Positions 25,281 through 37,683 of a DNA stretch of 64,000 nucleotides are shown one piece after another. This DNA comes from JAJRTE01 sp964418585 (lineage in GTDB: Bacteria; Myxococcota_A; UBA796; JAJRTE01): assembly GCA_964418585.1 (NCBI GenBank), contig CAYQMG010000188.1, positions 62,001-126,000 on the forward strand, in the 5' to 3' direction. Below the pieces are notes generated by a model. That model did no database searches. It saw nothing but the letters and a program-made list of their open reading frames with translations, and was not told where the DNA came from. The position numbers and the translations under genes were made by a program. Position 1 is the first letter of the stretch. Each line of letters starts with the position of its first letter.

Positions 25281-27011
25281 ATGAATCGTTCATCGTGCTT
25301 CCTCGTGCTCGCCTCGATGTTGGCGCTCCCGGTGACGGTGCCTGGTGCGCAAGCTCAGGATGAGACCGACGTGCCGCGTCCTCTCGTCCTGGACATGACC
25401 ACGCTCACCAAGGACCCCCGGACCGAGGCGGTTCAGGCTCTTGTTTCGGAAAACACACCATTCGAGCCGGGAACATATCCCCTGCTGAGTGGCGCTTCGC
25501 CCGAGTTCCTCGAGCTGTTCCGCTGGCTCTACCCTGCTGATGGACACCTCGTGTGCGAGGAGACGGCCGGCTTGCAAGAAGTTCTGGAGCAGGCCCGGAG
25601 CATGGTGGTGGAACTGGAGTTGGATCGCGCCCTGGTGACGCTCCGGCGGGCGTTCGAGACGTTGCCCTGTCGTCACGAGCGGATTGAGCGGGAGGTGTTG
25701 CGGCGGATTTTTTACTTCGAGGGGATCGCGCGGTACTACGAGGGGGATGAGGCGGGGAGCGAGCGTGCGTTCCTGGCTTCGTTGGCCATCGATGCCGAAT
25801 CGGGGCCGGTACCTGGGTTTCCTCCCGACATCACCGAGATGTATGATCGGGCTGCGGCTCGCTTGCCCGAGTTGCCGGAGGTCCAGCTCGAGGTGGATGC
25901 GGCATTGAAGCAAGCCGGAGTTACGGTGGATGGAGCCCCTGTGCCGGAGCTGGACAGCCGGATCGCGCTTCGTCCCGGTTTTCATGTGGCGCAGGTATTC
26001 AACCAGGATGGGGTGGCGAGGACCGCCACGTTTTTCCTGGACGCCCGGGGTACGACTTCACTGGGGTCGTTGGTAGACATCATGCCTCCAGGTTCCACCT
26101 CGTATCTCAACGCCCTGTTTCGCACCTCAATTCAGCAACTTCGGCTGGAGCGGGCCCAGCGGACGGCCCTGGACGCCTATTGCCGTCTCCGGAATCATCC
26201 GTTCATCATTTTCGTGGTGGTTTCGGTGGACACGGGTACCCAGGAGTTGGCGACCTATCTGCCGGGTGCGGGGCTGACGCCTGGTGTCCCGGACGGGTTG
26301 CAACCGTTGCCGCCGATGGTGAGGGAACCGGAGGAAGAGCGGAGTTCGGGGCGGTTGGGGTTCCTGGCACGGCGCAGGGAGCGCAAGCGGGAGGCCGAGG
26401 AAGCGAGGCGGGAGCAGATGCAGGCGGACGAGTCGGGGATCTCGTTCGGTGGGACCTCGTCGAAACCCTCCCCGGAGGCTCCGGTGGTGGTCACTCAGCC
26501 GGTGGAGCGGCCGGAGCGGACCGAGACGGCCGGTGTGCGGGGGCGTCGGGAGTGGGAACGCCGGACGGTCGCCCGGGTCGGTGTGGGCCGGACCGTGTAC
26601 GAAGGGGAGGGGTTTGCCGGTCTGCTGCCGTCGATCACGCTTCCCGTGGCCGGCGTGGTTGGGGTACACGTGGGCCTGTTCTATGGGACCGATTTTGGGA
26701 CGCGAACGGACACCTTCCTGGGACTCTACGGGGTGCGTGTGGGTCCCGAATTTGCGGTTTGGACGGGCCGACTGGTGCCGCGATTGGGGCTGGGCGGCGC
26801 GTTCACGGCCGCACGAGTCATTGCCGTGGGGGATGTGTCCAAGCTCCTGGTCGAGGGCACGCCGGAGGGGTGGGTGGGGCTGGACTACCTCTTCGAGGAG
26901 CGCATGCTCGTGGGACTGGAGCTGGGCGCGGGGTTCAGCCCTGGATTCACCAGCGGGGCCGCAGCCCACGGTTTGTGGCGGGGCTCCCTTACGGTCGGCT
27001 GGACCTGGTAA
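25281..27011 (+). CDS. Exported protein of unknown function with barrel-like C-terminus
   Basis: A 576-residue protein not recognised as a known family. A signal peptide is clear (LVLASMLALPVTVPGAQAQ, cleavage near residue 25). Residues about 80-200 are helical and TPR-like; 200-260 resemble a small beta domain with PGFHVAQVF, as in PEGA-like folds; 330-440 are charged and low-complexity. The last 140 residues alternate Gly and aromatic residues (GVGRTVYEGEGFAGLLPSI, VHVGLFYGTDFGTR, LVGLELGAGFSPGF) and end in W-x-W, suggesting an outer-membrane beta barrel or barrel fragment. It starts 6 nt after the kinase stop, so it is probably in the kinase operon and may act in the envelope with the kinase's exported PEGA modules (inference). 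Confidence 0.7.
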   Translation: MNRSSCFLVLASMLALPVTVPGAQAQDETDVPRPLVLDMTTLTKDPRTEAVQALVSENTPFEPGTYPLLSGASPEFLELFRWLYPADGHLVCEETAGLQEVLEQARSMVVELELDRALVTLRRAFETLPCRHERIEREVLRRIFYFEGIARYYEGDEAGSERAFLASLAIDAESGPVPGFPPDITEMYDRAAARLPELPEVQLEVDAALKQAGVTVDGAPVPELDSRIALRPGFHVAQVFNQDGVARTATFFLDARGTTSLGSLVDIMPPGSTSYLNALFRTSIQQLRLERAQRTALDAYCRLRNHPFIIFVVVSVDTGTQELATYLPGAGLTPGVPDGLQPLPPMVREPEEERSSGRLGFLARRRERKREAEEARREQMQADESGISFGGTSSKPSPEAPVVVTQPVERPERTETAGVRGRREWERRTVARVGVGRTVYEGEGFAGLLPSITLPVAGVVGVHVGLFYGTDFGTRTDTFLGLYGVRVGPEFAVWTGRLVPRLGLGGAFTAARVIAVGDVSKLLVEGTPEGWVGLDYLFEERMLVGLELGAGFSPGFTSGAAAHGLWRGSLTVGWTW

Positions 27012-27052
27012 CCTGGAATCCAGGAGTCGCGCACCGGTTCCATCGTGCGTGC

Positions 27053-27081
27053 TGGACGGAACCGCCTGGTCGGGCTACACT
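27053..27081 (+). promoter_or_regulatory. Candidate promoter of uvrA
   Basis: TGGACG (27053-27058), a 17-nt spacer and TACACT (27076-27081) match consensus at 4/6 each, about 40 nt upstream of the uvrA ATG. No LexA-type operator was recognised beside it. Confidence 0.3.
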
Positions 27082-27127
27082 TCACCATTTTCCCGGAGAG
27101 TTTGGAAGTTGCGTTCCTGGGGTGTCC

Positions 27128-29950
<2,823 letters not shown>

Positions 29951-29962
<12 letters not shown>

Positions 29963-29979
29963 AACATCGTGATTAGATA
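29951..29979 (+). promoter_or_regulatory. Candidate promoter of the TPR-protein gene, inside the uvrA 3' end
   Basis: A perfect TTGACA (29951-29956) lies in the last uvrA codons. With a 17-nt spacer the -10 is TAGATA (29974-29979, 3/6). The predicted leader is about 50 nt before the ATG at 30035. Confidence 0.35.
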
Positions 29980-30034
29980 CGCCGGAGTTGCGCGGGACCA
30001 GGAAAACCGCCCCCGGCACGAACCGGAGAGTGAG

Positions 30035-31333
30035 ATGGGTATCTTCGATTTCTTCAGGAAGAAGGATGCACGGTTCTTCCTCGAGCGCGCGCAGAAGGAG
30101 TTGGCGCGCGAGCAGTTTGCGTACGCGCGGGACGACGCCCAGGAGGGTCTGGGCCACGAGGATCTGGACCCCGAGGTGGAGGCGGCGCTGCGGGAGGTGT
30201 TCACCGCTGCGGTGCGTGGGATCTGCAAGTTGAATCTGGAGGAGGCGCGGTTGGCCCTCCAGTCCGGTGAGTTGACCCGGGCGAAGGAGTGCCTGGACAC
30301 GGCTCGCGGTCATGCGCCGGATGACGAGACCCGGGCCGAGGTGGAGGCGCTGACGAGTGAGTTGCGGCTTGCCAGAACGCGGCGGCGTGAGGAGGCCGAG
30401 GCGGCGGAGGCCGGCCGTGCAGCGGAGGCGACGGAGGGGAGTGTGGACGACCAGTTCCAGGTCTACCTGGCCGCCCTTGCTCCGGACGTGGCCGAGGCCT
30501 ACGCGCGGTTTGGTGAGACATTTGCCCGGGCATACGTTCACCTCAATTCAGGAGAGGCCAAAGAAGCGCTCGAGCTTCTCAACGAGGTCGAACCGGTGAA
30601 TGAGGAGGCTGCCGGGTTGCTCGCCTTCGAGAAGGCTCGAGCCCTCCTGGCGGTCGGAGATTACGAGCGCGCACTCTACTGGCTGGACGTGACCGGAGCC
30701 ATTCGGGGAGCTGCGCCCATCTTCCTGTCGGATCATCCTTCCGTGGCCTACCTGCGGTACGAGGCGCTCCTCTATCTGGGCCGGCGCGAGGAGGCTGCCG
30801 AGGCGCTTCGAGTGGGCCTCAAGAGTCAGCCGGACAGTGTCATTCTCAAGACCGCCCTGGCCGATCTCCTGATGCACCTGGAGCGACTCGACGAGGCCGA
30901 GCCGCTGGTGGAAGAAGGGCTGGCATGCAACCGCTCCGATCCCCAATCCCACGTGCTCAAGGCTCGGCTGTTGGTGGCCCGGGGAGACCGGGATGGGGCC
31001 ATCGAGGTGTTGGAGAACGGCATCAAGACTTGCGGGTGCAATCCCGCAGCCCTTCCCAACCCGATCCTGGCTCGAGCACTCATCGAGATCTACGTCGAGG
31101 AGCAACGTCAACCCCGCCGGGTCGATACATTGCTCGGCCAGCTCTTCAGGGCGCAACAGGGCGAGGGGGACTGGTACGACCACTTCCTGGCCGCCAGATA
31201 TCATCACTGGCAAGGAAACGACGAAAAGGCCCGCACGTTCGCCATGGAAGCGCTCCAGCGCCTGCCCGATCCCTCGGACCCCAGGCGAAAACAGGTTCAG
31301 GCGTTGCTTCCAGCAGAAGAAGGCACTGCATGA
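30035..31333 (+). CDS. TPR-repeat protein, cytoplasmic, function unknown
   Basis: A 432-residue, almost wholly helical protein with no signal peptide. It begins MGIFDFFRKKDARFFLERAQ. TPR-like pairs are seen at about 20-110, 160-215 (EAKEALELLNEVEP), 220-290 (YLGRREEAAEALRVGLKSQPD) and 300-400 (LDEAEPLVEEGLACNRSDP, HHWQGNDEKARTFAMEALQRLP). A Glu/Ala/Arg-rich coiled-coil-like stretch lies at about 110-140. The ATG at 30035 has GGAGAG upstream. Such proteins act as scaffolds; no partner is apparent. It converges on the S41 protease gene. Confidence 0.75.
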   Translation: MGIFDFFRKKDARFFLERAQKELAREQFAYARDDAQEGLGHEDLDPEVEAALREVFTAAVRGICKLNLEEARLALQSGELTRAKECLDTARGHAPDDETRAEVEALTSELRLARTRRREEAEAAEAGRAAEATEGSVDDQFQVYLAALAPDVAEAYARFGETFARAYVHLNSGEAKEALELLNEVEPVNEEAAGLLAFEKARALLAVGDYERALYWLDVTGAIRGAAPIFLSDHPSVAYLRYEALLYLGRREEAAEALRVGLKSQPDSVILKTALADLLMHLERLDEAEPLVEEGLACNRSDPQSHVLKARLLVARGDRDGAIEVLENGIKTCGCNPAALPNPILARALIEIYVEEQRQPRRVDTLLGQLFRAQQGEGDWYDHFLAARYHHWQGNDEKARTFAMEALQRLPDPSDPRRKQVQALLPAEEGTA

Positions 31334-31345
31334 CACGGCCTCGCC

Positions 31346-31362
31346 CCGGCCCGCGTGGCCGG
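31346..31362. terminator. GC-rich hairpin between convergent genes
   Basis: CCGGCC and GGCCGG form a perfect 6-bp stem with a 5-nt loop between the TPR gene and the convergent S41 gene. There is no T-tract on either side, so a role as a bidirectional terminator is only possible. Confidence 0.25.
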
Positions 31363-31411
31363 CAGCCATCCTCGAGGTGGGGATGGGAAGAAACTGCCGG
31401 ATGAGTCGCGC

Positions 31412-34400
31412 TCAGTTGGTCGCACCTCCGACAGCCAGAACGGAACGTTCGGGGGATCCGTCGGACCGGGAGAGTCGAAACACCTGGAAAACATCAACGG
31501 CCTGGTGACGGTCTTCATCCTGGCTCCAGACCTCCACCACGTTGCTTCCTTCTTCCAGAGATACGGATTGGGAAAACGGGTAGCGAACTTTCCCGTCCTC
31601 GGTTCGCTGCCATGCGGCCGGGTCCACAACCTGGAACGAGATCTTTCGATCGTTGACGAACAGGTAGAGCGCATGGATCGAACGGTCGTCCGTCACCTCG
31701 CCCCGAACCACCACCGTGTCGTCCTCCCATGGGACCTCCAGCTCGGGATAGGTCACCGTGACCAGCGGTGGTACCGCGTGGAACACGGCCTTGAACTCCT
31801 CTCCGCCAGAGAGCGGCCATGAATCGGACACCCAGTGGACTGCAGGCCCGGGAACCCAGCCGCTGGCCACGTCAGAGCCCATCGGCACCCGCACGCGAAA
31901 CCACCCGGGGACCTTCCCGGTCACGTCCAGCACCGCGTCGGTACTGGCCATCGCGAACGTCGGGCACTCCAGCGCCGCACAGCCGCGCAACTCCAGCGGC
32001 CGGTCGCCGTTGGCCGTGACCCGCCCCGGAGCCTCCTCGATCAGCCCGGGAAGTTCATCGTCCACCTCCAGCACGATGGAATCGCTGGGCGTGAACAGGA
32101 ACCGTGCGTCTCCGGAGACGATTTCAGCCCGGATGCGTCGGCCTCGGAAGCCGTGCCCCACGGAGAGGCTGAAGCGGCCCACCGCCCAGTCCCCGGCACC
32201 GATTTCGGGAATGTTCACCGTTCCTCGACGAACCCGGACTTTCTTGGCTCCCTTGACCGAAAGTTTCGAGAACACCTTCTCCACCGGCTGGGTTCCCAGG
32301 TTCTGGAGAAACAGCAGAAGGTCGATCTCCTCCCCGGGTTGGATGCGCCCGTCTCCATTGCCTCGAGACATGCCCGTGCCGTCATCCACCACTGTCAACG
32401 TGTAGGCAAACCGGGGACTCGGCTGAGGGAGCACGTGGACAGAAATCGCCACCTCGCCGGCCAACACCTCGGCATCCCGGAATACCCGCAGCTTCACCGG
32501 TTCCTTCAATGCGAACAAATTGGACGGAAATCGTACCGTCCGGGTGGCCGTGCGACGCTCACCCGGATCTATCCGGCCGAACAAACATTCGATCGCATTC
32601 AGGACCCCCAGGTCGCTTTCGGACTCGGTTCGCACCTGGTATGCCGGGGTGTCTCCCACGTTCGAGACCGTCACGGTCAACTCAATCCGGTCTCCGGCCT
32701 GGACCGAACCGTCGGTGCCCAGGGAGAGCGTCGCCTTCAACTGCGGCGGCACGGTCTCCCGGCCTCGGCTCCAGTCGATGCCCGTGGCAGCGAACTGCCG
32801 GTCGATCCGGTCCGCCTGTTCTCGGGTAACAGTTTCCAGGAATCGAGTGGCCCCGGCCAGGGTGGCCGAACGGGTGGAGCGGCCGGCCTCCAGAAGGAGG
32901 TCCCGGCAGAACGCCACCTGGAAATCATCCTCGGGAACGTAGGTGTCGTCGTCGACGGACGGAGCGGTAGTATCCTCCCCTACCTCGTCCTCAGAGTCCG
33001 TTGTCCAGGAGGAGAACCGTTCCGCGCTGAAGTAGCGCACCACCGCCAAAGGATCCTCGAGCGCCTCGTCCTCCTGCTCCAGGTGGCTGTCCAGGTCGCT
33101 CTCGCGATAGACCACCGGGCTGGTGTAGAGGTGGGCCGATTTCTCGTCGAAGTGAACAGGCTCGAGCCGGATGTCGGGCGTGATGCCGAGGGACTGAATG
33201 GATTTTCTCCCTGGGGTGAGATACTTGGCCATGGTCAGCTTGAGTTTTGCATCGTTGGGATAGGAGTAGAGATTCTGCACCGACCCCTTGCCGAACGTGC
33301 GATCGCCGACCACCACGGCGCGGTCCAGGTTCTTGAGCGCGCCGGCCACGATCTCCGACGCCGACGCAGATTCGGCGTCCACGAGCACCACCATCGGATA
33401 GGGAGGCTCGGTCCCTCGAGACCGGGCCGCCTCGTCTTCCACTTCCCCGTCGATCCCTTTCACGGTCGACACGATGGTGCCCCGGTCCACGAAGGTGTCC
33501 GCGACCTCGATCGCCTGGGTGAGCGGTCCCCCGGGATTGCCGCGAAGGTCCAGAACCAGGCCTCTCAGCCCGCCGGATTCCGCATTCAGGCGCTCCAGTT
33601 CGGCATGCAGTTCCCGGGCCGTGTTGTGCTGGAACGTTTTGATCCGGACGTATCCCACTCCGCCCCGGAGCGTCCAGCCTTTCACCGAGGGGATGTGGAT
33701 TGTCTCTCGGATAATGGTGATACTGTGTGGGCGGTCCCACCCTTGCCGTTCCACCAGGATGGTCACCGGCGTTCGCACCGGCCCTCGGAGTTTGTCCACC
33801 GCCTCGTCAAGACTCATGTTGATGGTCGGTTCATCCTCAATCTGGAGGATCCGATCTCCCGGTTTCAGGCCCGCTCGCGCCGCCGGCGTATCCGGCAATG
33901 TGGCGATGACGGTGATGCGTCGGTCCTCACCCCGAAGCGAGATCGTGATACCCAATCCCCCGAACTCGCCCTGAATCTGCACGTCCATGTCCCGCGCCAT
34001 GTCGGGGGGAAGCAGGATGCTGTGAGGATCGAGCACGCTGAGAAAGCCGTTGATCGCAGCATACTCGATTTCCTGCATGGGCATGTCGGAATAGAGGTGC
34101 GCTTCCACGAACTCGAGGGCGGACCGGAGCGAGGTCACCACGTCATGGAGGGAATCGATATCTGCCAGTGGCAATGCGGTGTGCGCCGAGTCCACCGTGA
34201 CCTCGAGCACACCCGCCGGGACATCGAGGTGGAACAGGACCTCTGGAATGTCCCGCTCGATCTGCTCCAGGGCAGCCTCAAACATCTCGGCTGGGTGGAT
34301 GCGATCCTTGTCCACGTAGTCTCGTTCGACCTGGAAGGCCACCTTTTGAAACAGATAGAGGTCCGACAGGCGATAGGATGAGGTGTCCCGAGCACCGTAG

Positions 34401-34567
34401 GAGGAGAAGAGCGGACTGCCCTCCCCCTGGTTGCCGTAGAGCGAGACGAACAGGAAGATGTTGACAAGCGTCAGCACGATGACCAGGGGTTTCAACGCAG
34501 AGGTCAGGTACTTCTCCCGACTGGTCAAAGCCGGCGCTCGTCGCCCGGGCGATCGATGCAAGCTCAT
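31412..34567 (-). CDS. S41-family (CtpA/Tsp-like) periplasmic protease with very long C-terminal extension
   Basis: A 1051-residue protein. Residues about 22-45 are an uncleaved signal/TM helix. Residues about 130-480 are a carboxy-terminal processing protease: a PDZ domain (about 205-285, GEFGGLGITISL, KPGDRILQIEDE) and the catalytic core with LRGNPGG, Ser404 in DAESASASEIVAG and Lys427 in FGKGSVQ, the Ser/Lys dyad. About 570 further residues follow, including CARDB/beta-sandwich-like modules (VSNVGDTPAYQV, LFLQNLGTQPVEKV) and a C-terminal beta region; CtpA and Tsp are far shorter. The ATG at 34567 lacks a ribosome site and lies almost exactly at the predicted transcription start, so the mRNA may be leaderless. 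It is divergent from the PBP1a gene, which fits an envelope role. Confidence 0.87.
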   Translation of the reverse strand: MSLHRSPGRRAPALTSREKYLTSALKPLVIVLTLVNIFLFVSLYGNQGEGSPLFSSYGARDTSSYRLSDLYLFQKVAFQVERDYVDKDRIHPAEMFEAALEQIERDIPEVLFHLDVPAGVLEVTVDSAHTALPLADIDSLHDVVTSLRSALEFVEAHLYSDMPMQEIEYAAINGFLSVLDPHSILLPPDMARDMDVQIQGEFGGLGITISLRGEDRRITVIATLPDTPAARAGLKPGDRILQIEDEPTINMSLDEAVDKLRGPVRTPVTILVERQGWDRPHSITIIRETIHIPSVKGWTLRGGVGYVRIKTFQHNTARELHAELERLNAESGGLRGLVLDLRGNPGGPLTQAIEVADTFVDRGTIVSTVKGIDGEVEDEAARSRGTEPPYPMVVLVDAESASASEIVAGALKNLDRAVVVGDRTFGKGSVQNLYSYPNDAKLKLTMAKYLTPGRKSIQSLGITPDIRLEPVHFDEKSAHLYTSPVVYRESDLDSHLEQEDEALEDPLAVVRYFSAERFSSWTTDSEDEVGEDTTAPSVDDDTYVPEDDFQVAFCRDLLLEAGRSTRSATLAGATRFLETVTREQADRIDRQFAATGIDWSRGRETVPPQLKATLSLGTDGSVQAGDRIELTVTVSNVGDTPAYQVRTESESDLGVLNAIECLFGRIDPGERRTATRTVRFPSNLFALKEPVKLRVFRDAEVLAGEVAISVHVLPQPSPRFAYTLTVVDDGTGMSRGNGDGRIQPGEEIDLLLFLQNLGTQPVEKVFSKLSVKGAKKVRVRRGTVNIPEIGAGDWAVGRFSLSVGHGFRGRRIRAEIVSGDARFLFTPSDSIVLEVDDELPGLIEEAPGRVTANGDRPLELRGCAALECPTFAMASTDAVLDVTGKVPGWFRVRVPMGSDVASGWVPGPAVHWVSDSWPLSGGEEFKAVFHAVPPLVTVTYPELEVPWEDDTVVVRGEVTDDRSIHALYLFVNDRKISFQVVDPAAWQRTEDGKVRYPFSQSVSLEEGSNVVEVWSQDEDRHQAVDVFQVFRLSRSDGSPERSVLAVGGATN

Positions 34568-34574
34568 GAGAAAA

Positions 34575-34603
34575 AGTCTAGATTCCCGGCAGGTCAGTGT
34601 CAA
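34575..34603 (-). promoter_or_regulatory. Promoter of the S41 protease gene
   Basis: On the minus strand a perfect TTGACA (34603-34598), a 17-nt spacer and TAGACT (34580-34575, 4/6). The start point predicted from this spacing is at or next to the ATG (34567). Confidence 0.55.
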
Positions 34604-34763
34604 TTGAAAACCCCTGCCCTGCTCCCCTGCGCCCACCCCTCCCCGAGGTTCTTGCTCAAGGGCGTCGATACGAAAACGCTTGACTTTTTGCTGCCCTCCT
34701 CAAAAAATTGGGCGCGGGCACGGGGAGTGCCTCGGCTGGCACGGAACAAACGGCGGAACATAG

Positions 34764-37670
34764 ATGGTCCTCAAGATCTCCTGCCCATCTTGCAAGAAAG
34801 CCTATCGCCTCACGGAGCCTTACCCCCTTCCAGGCAGGCGTTACCGCTGCACATGCGGCTCCGTCATTCGCGTGAGCTACCCTCCGGATATCCTACGTGC
34901 ACTCGAGGCTGACGGATTGTTGCCCAGCTCCGACACCAGTCCGTCTGGCCGGGCCGGGTCTGCTGACACACCCACACCTGAGCCGGGCCGGGGGCCGGAG
35001 ACGTCTCCGGCCACCGATTCAGAGGGGCGCCCCGGAGCGGACACCGGTGGACCGGAGCCGGAGCGAGTGGTTTCAGCGGAGGGTGGGTCGCGGGACCAGG
35101 CACGTCCGCCGGAGCCGGAGCGAGTGGGTTATCCAGAGGATCAGGGGCGTCATCCAGAAGGAAAAGGCGAGGCGAGCGCGCGCGGATCGCGGAAGAGGCG
35201 TTCGCCAGGCCGCAAGTTTCTCCTCGTGGCCTTGGGGTTTTTGGTGGTCGCGGGTCTGGGGGCGGCCGGGTTCGGCGGATATCTTTACTGGCATTTCTCC
35301 CAGAATCTCCCGTCGTTGGAGACGCTCGAGACCTATCGACCCCCCATGCCGACCCGGGTGTATGCGCGGGATGGCGAACTCATTGGTGAGTTCCACGGGG
35401 AGGAGCGGCGCTATGTGCTGCCGTTCGAGCAGATTCCCAAGCTGCTCATCGAGGCGTTTGTGGCGGCGGAAGATGCCATGTTCTTCCATCATCACGGGGT
35501 GGATTACATGGGGATTCTGCGGGCCACCATTGCCAATCTTCGGGAGCAGCGATTGGCCCAGGGGGCGAGCACGATCACGCAGCAGGTCGCCCGTTCGTTC
35601 TTGTTGACGCGGGAGAAGAGTTTCGAGCGCAAGATCAAGGAGGCGCTCCTGGCGTACCGGATCGAAGCGAATTTTACCAAGGAGCATATCCTCTACCTGT
35701 ACCTGAACCAGGTTTACTTGGGGGAGGGGGCCTATGGCGTGCAGGCAGCGGCGCAGGTCTATTTCGACAAGGACGCCGCGGACCTGGATTTGGCCGAGGC
35801 TGCGTTGCTGGCCGGGTTGTTGCCTGCGCCGAGCCGCTATTCTCCGCTGGACCATTTCAATGCGGCCAAGGAGCGACAGCGGTACGTACTCCGGAGCATG
35901 GTCCGGGACGGGTACATCACGGAAGCGGAGGCCGAGGCGGCGGAGCAGGAGGAGTTGGCGCTCAAGCCGCGGCGAAACATCAACAAGACGGTGGCTCCCT
36001 ACGTGGTGGAGGAAATCCGGCGATACCTCGTGAAAAAGTACGGAGACGAGAAGGTGCTGACCGGGGGGCTCGAGGTGCATGCCACCATCGACCTGGCGTT
36101 GCAGCAATCGGCGCAGCGTGCGGTCAAGTGGGGGGTGGAGCGAGTCGATCGGCACATCGGGTGGAGGGGACCGGAGACGCACCTGGAAGAAGGGCGGATC
36201 GAGGCGTGGCTGGCTGACTACGAGAAGAAGTTCAAACATGACCTTCAGGCTTCGAGACCGGGGGGGATCGAACGTTTTGGTCCGCCACCCGAGGGACCGC
36301 TGCCGCTGGAGGTAGGCAAGCGGTACAAGGCGGTGGCGATGACGGTGAAGGACCGCCATGCCCTGGTGCGGATTGGAAGCAACGAGGCCATCCTGCCGCT
36401 GGAGAACGTTCGGTGGGCCTATCCAGTCAATCCGAAACGGAACTGGAAGCACCGCAGCCTGGACAAGTTGACGCGGGTCATGAAGCGTGGGGACGTGTTC
36501 ACGGTGGAGGTCCTGAACCTGGCCTGTCCGAAAGCGAAGAAGTTGACGGGGTCGGATACGAAGCGTCCGGAGGTCACCTTGTTCCAGGAACCAGCGGTGG
36601 AGGGGGCGCTCTTCTCTTACTCGCCCAAGACCGGGGAAGTCATTGCGTTGGTCGGAGGGTACGATTTTGAGCGGTCCGAATTCAACCGGGCGTTCCAGGC
36701 GCGGCGCCAGATGGGGTCCGCCTTCAAGCCGCTCATCTATGCCGCTGCCATGGACCATCCCACGAAGGTCTACACTCCGGCCACCATGCTTCTGGACGCG
36801 CCGATTACCATGCATATGGGTGAGGATGCGCCCAAGGTGCCCGGGTACGAACTCCTCTGGAAACCGGCCAACTACGACAAGGACTATCTGGGCGAAATCA
36901 TGCTTCGCAAGGCGCTCTACATGAGTCGCAATACCGTGGCGGTGAAGGTCCTGGCCGACATCGGCGTGGATTACGCCTACGAGTACGTCAAGAAGCTGGG
37001 CATCGAGTCCCCCATCAACAAGGATACCTCCATGGTCCTCGGCTCCTCTTCCATCACCCTCATGGAACTCTGTCGGGCCTACTCCGCCTTTGCCTCCGGT
37101 GGCTGGATCGTCGAACCCGTTTTGGTCGACCGTGTGCTGGACCGTGACGGGAACGTCCTGGAGGAACGGCCCCCGGAACCCACGCGCACCCGCGTCATGC
37201 CTGCCTCCACCGCGTACATCATGACCGACCTGCTCCAGGACGTGGTCCGCCACGGCACCGGTATCAAGGCGTTGAAGCTGGGCAAGATCACGGCCGGAAA
37301 AACCGGAACCACCAACGACTTCGTCGATGCATCGTACATCGGGTTCACCCCCGAACTCGTGACCGGCGTCTGGGTCGGTTACGACCAGCCGAAGAGCATG
37401 GGCTACGGTCAGGCAGGCGGCGATGCGGCATTGCCGTTCTGGATCGAGTACATGAAGGACGCCTTGAAGGTCTACCCTCCTTCCCGATATCCAGTGCCAC
37501 AAGACATCGAGTTTGCAACTGTGGACACCGAAACGGGCAAACTCGCCGGGGAGCACTGCGAACACAAAGTGCGTCTCCCGTTCAAGCGTGGGGAGGCTCC
37601 GGTCGAGGCCGCACCCGACCCGGGCCAGGTGGGGATCGAGGATTTCCTGTCCGCAGACCAGGGGTTGTGA
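34764..37670 (+). CDS. Class A penicillin-binding protein (PBP1a type) with N-terminal zinc ribbon
   Basis: A 968-residue bifunctional peptidoglycan synthase. Uniquely for the family, residues 1-40 form an MJ0042-like zinc ribbon (ISCPSCKKAY...YRCTCGSVIRV), followed by a Glu/Gly-rich cytoplasmic linker to residue 148. One membrane helix (about 151-176) leads to the GT51 transglycosylase (about 195-375: FVAAEDAMFF, GASTITQQVAR, LYLNQVYLGEGAYG). An OB-like insert precedes the transpeptidase with Ser652 (GSAFKP), SRN (721-723) and Lys846-Thr-Gly. All catalytic motifs are present. The start at 34764 is the first ATG and needs no trimming because the zinc ribbon is well formed. A lipoprotein gene follows after 13 nt. 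Confidence 0.94.
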   Translation: MVLKISCPSCKKAYRLTEPYPLPGRRYRCTCGSVIRVSYPPDILRALEADGLLPSSDTSPSGRAGSADTPTPEPGRGPETSPATDSEGRPGADTGGPEPERVVSAEGGSRDQARPPEPERVGYPEDQGRHPEGKGEASARGSRKRRSPGRKFLLVALGFLVVAGLGAAGFGGYLYWHFSQNLPSLETLETYRPPMPTRVYARDGELIGEFHGEERRYVLPFEQIPKLLIEAFVAAEDAMFFHHHGVDYMGILRATIANLREQRLAQGASTITQQVARSFLLTREKSFERKIKEALLAYRIEANFTKEHILYLYLNQVYLGEGAYGVQAAAQVYFDKDAADLDLAEAALLAGLLPAPSRYSPLDHFNAAKERQRYVLRSMVRDGYITEAEAEAAEQEELALKPRRNINKTVAPYVVEEIRRYLVKKYGDEKVLTGGLEVHATIDLALQQSAQRAVKWGVERVDRHIGWRGPETHLEEGRIEAWLADYEKKFKHDLQASRPGGIERFGPPPEGPLPLEVGKRYKAVAMTVKDRHALVRIGSNEAILPLENVRWAYPVNPKRNWKHRSLDKLTRVMKRGDVFTVEVLNLACPKAKKLTGSDTKRPEVTLFQEPAVEGALFSYSPKTGEVIALVGGYDFERSEFNRAFQARRQMGSAFKPLIYAAAMDHPTKVYTPATMLLDAPITMHMGEDAPKVPGYELLWKPANYDKDYLGEIMLRKALYMSRNTVAVKVLADIGVDYAYEYVKKLGIESPINKDTSMVLGSSSITLMELCRAYSAFASGGWIVEPVLVDRVLDRDGNVLEERPPEPTRTRVMPASTAYIMTDLLQDVVRHGTGIKALKLGKITAGKTGTTNDFVDASYIGFTPELVTGVWVGYDQPKSMGYGQAGGDAALPFWIEYMKDALKVYPPSRYPVPQDIEFATVDTETGKLAGEHCEHKVRLPFKRGEAPVEAAPDPGQVGIEDFLSADQGL

Positions 37671-37683
37671 GGGAGCTTGAAAC

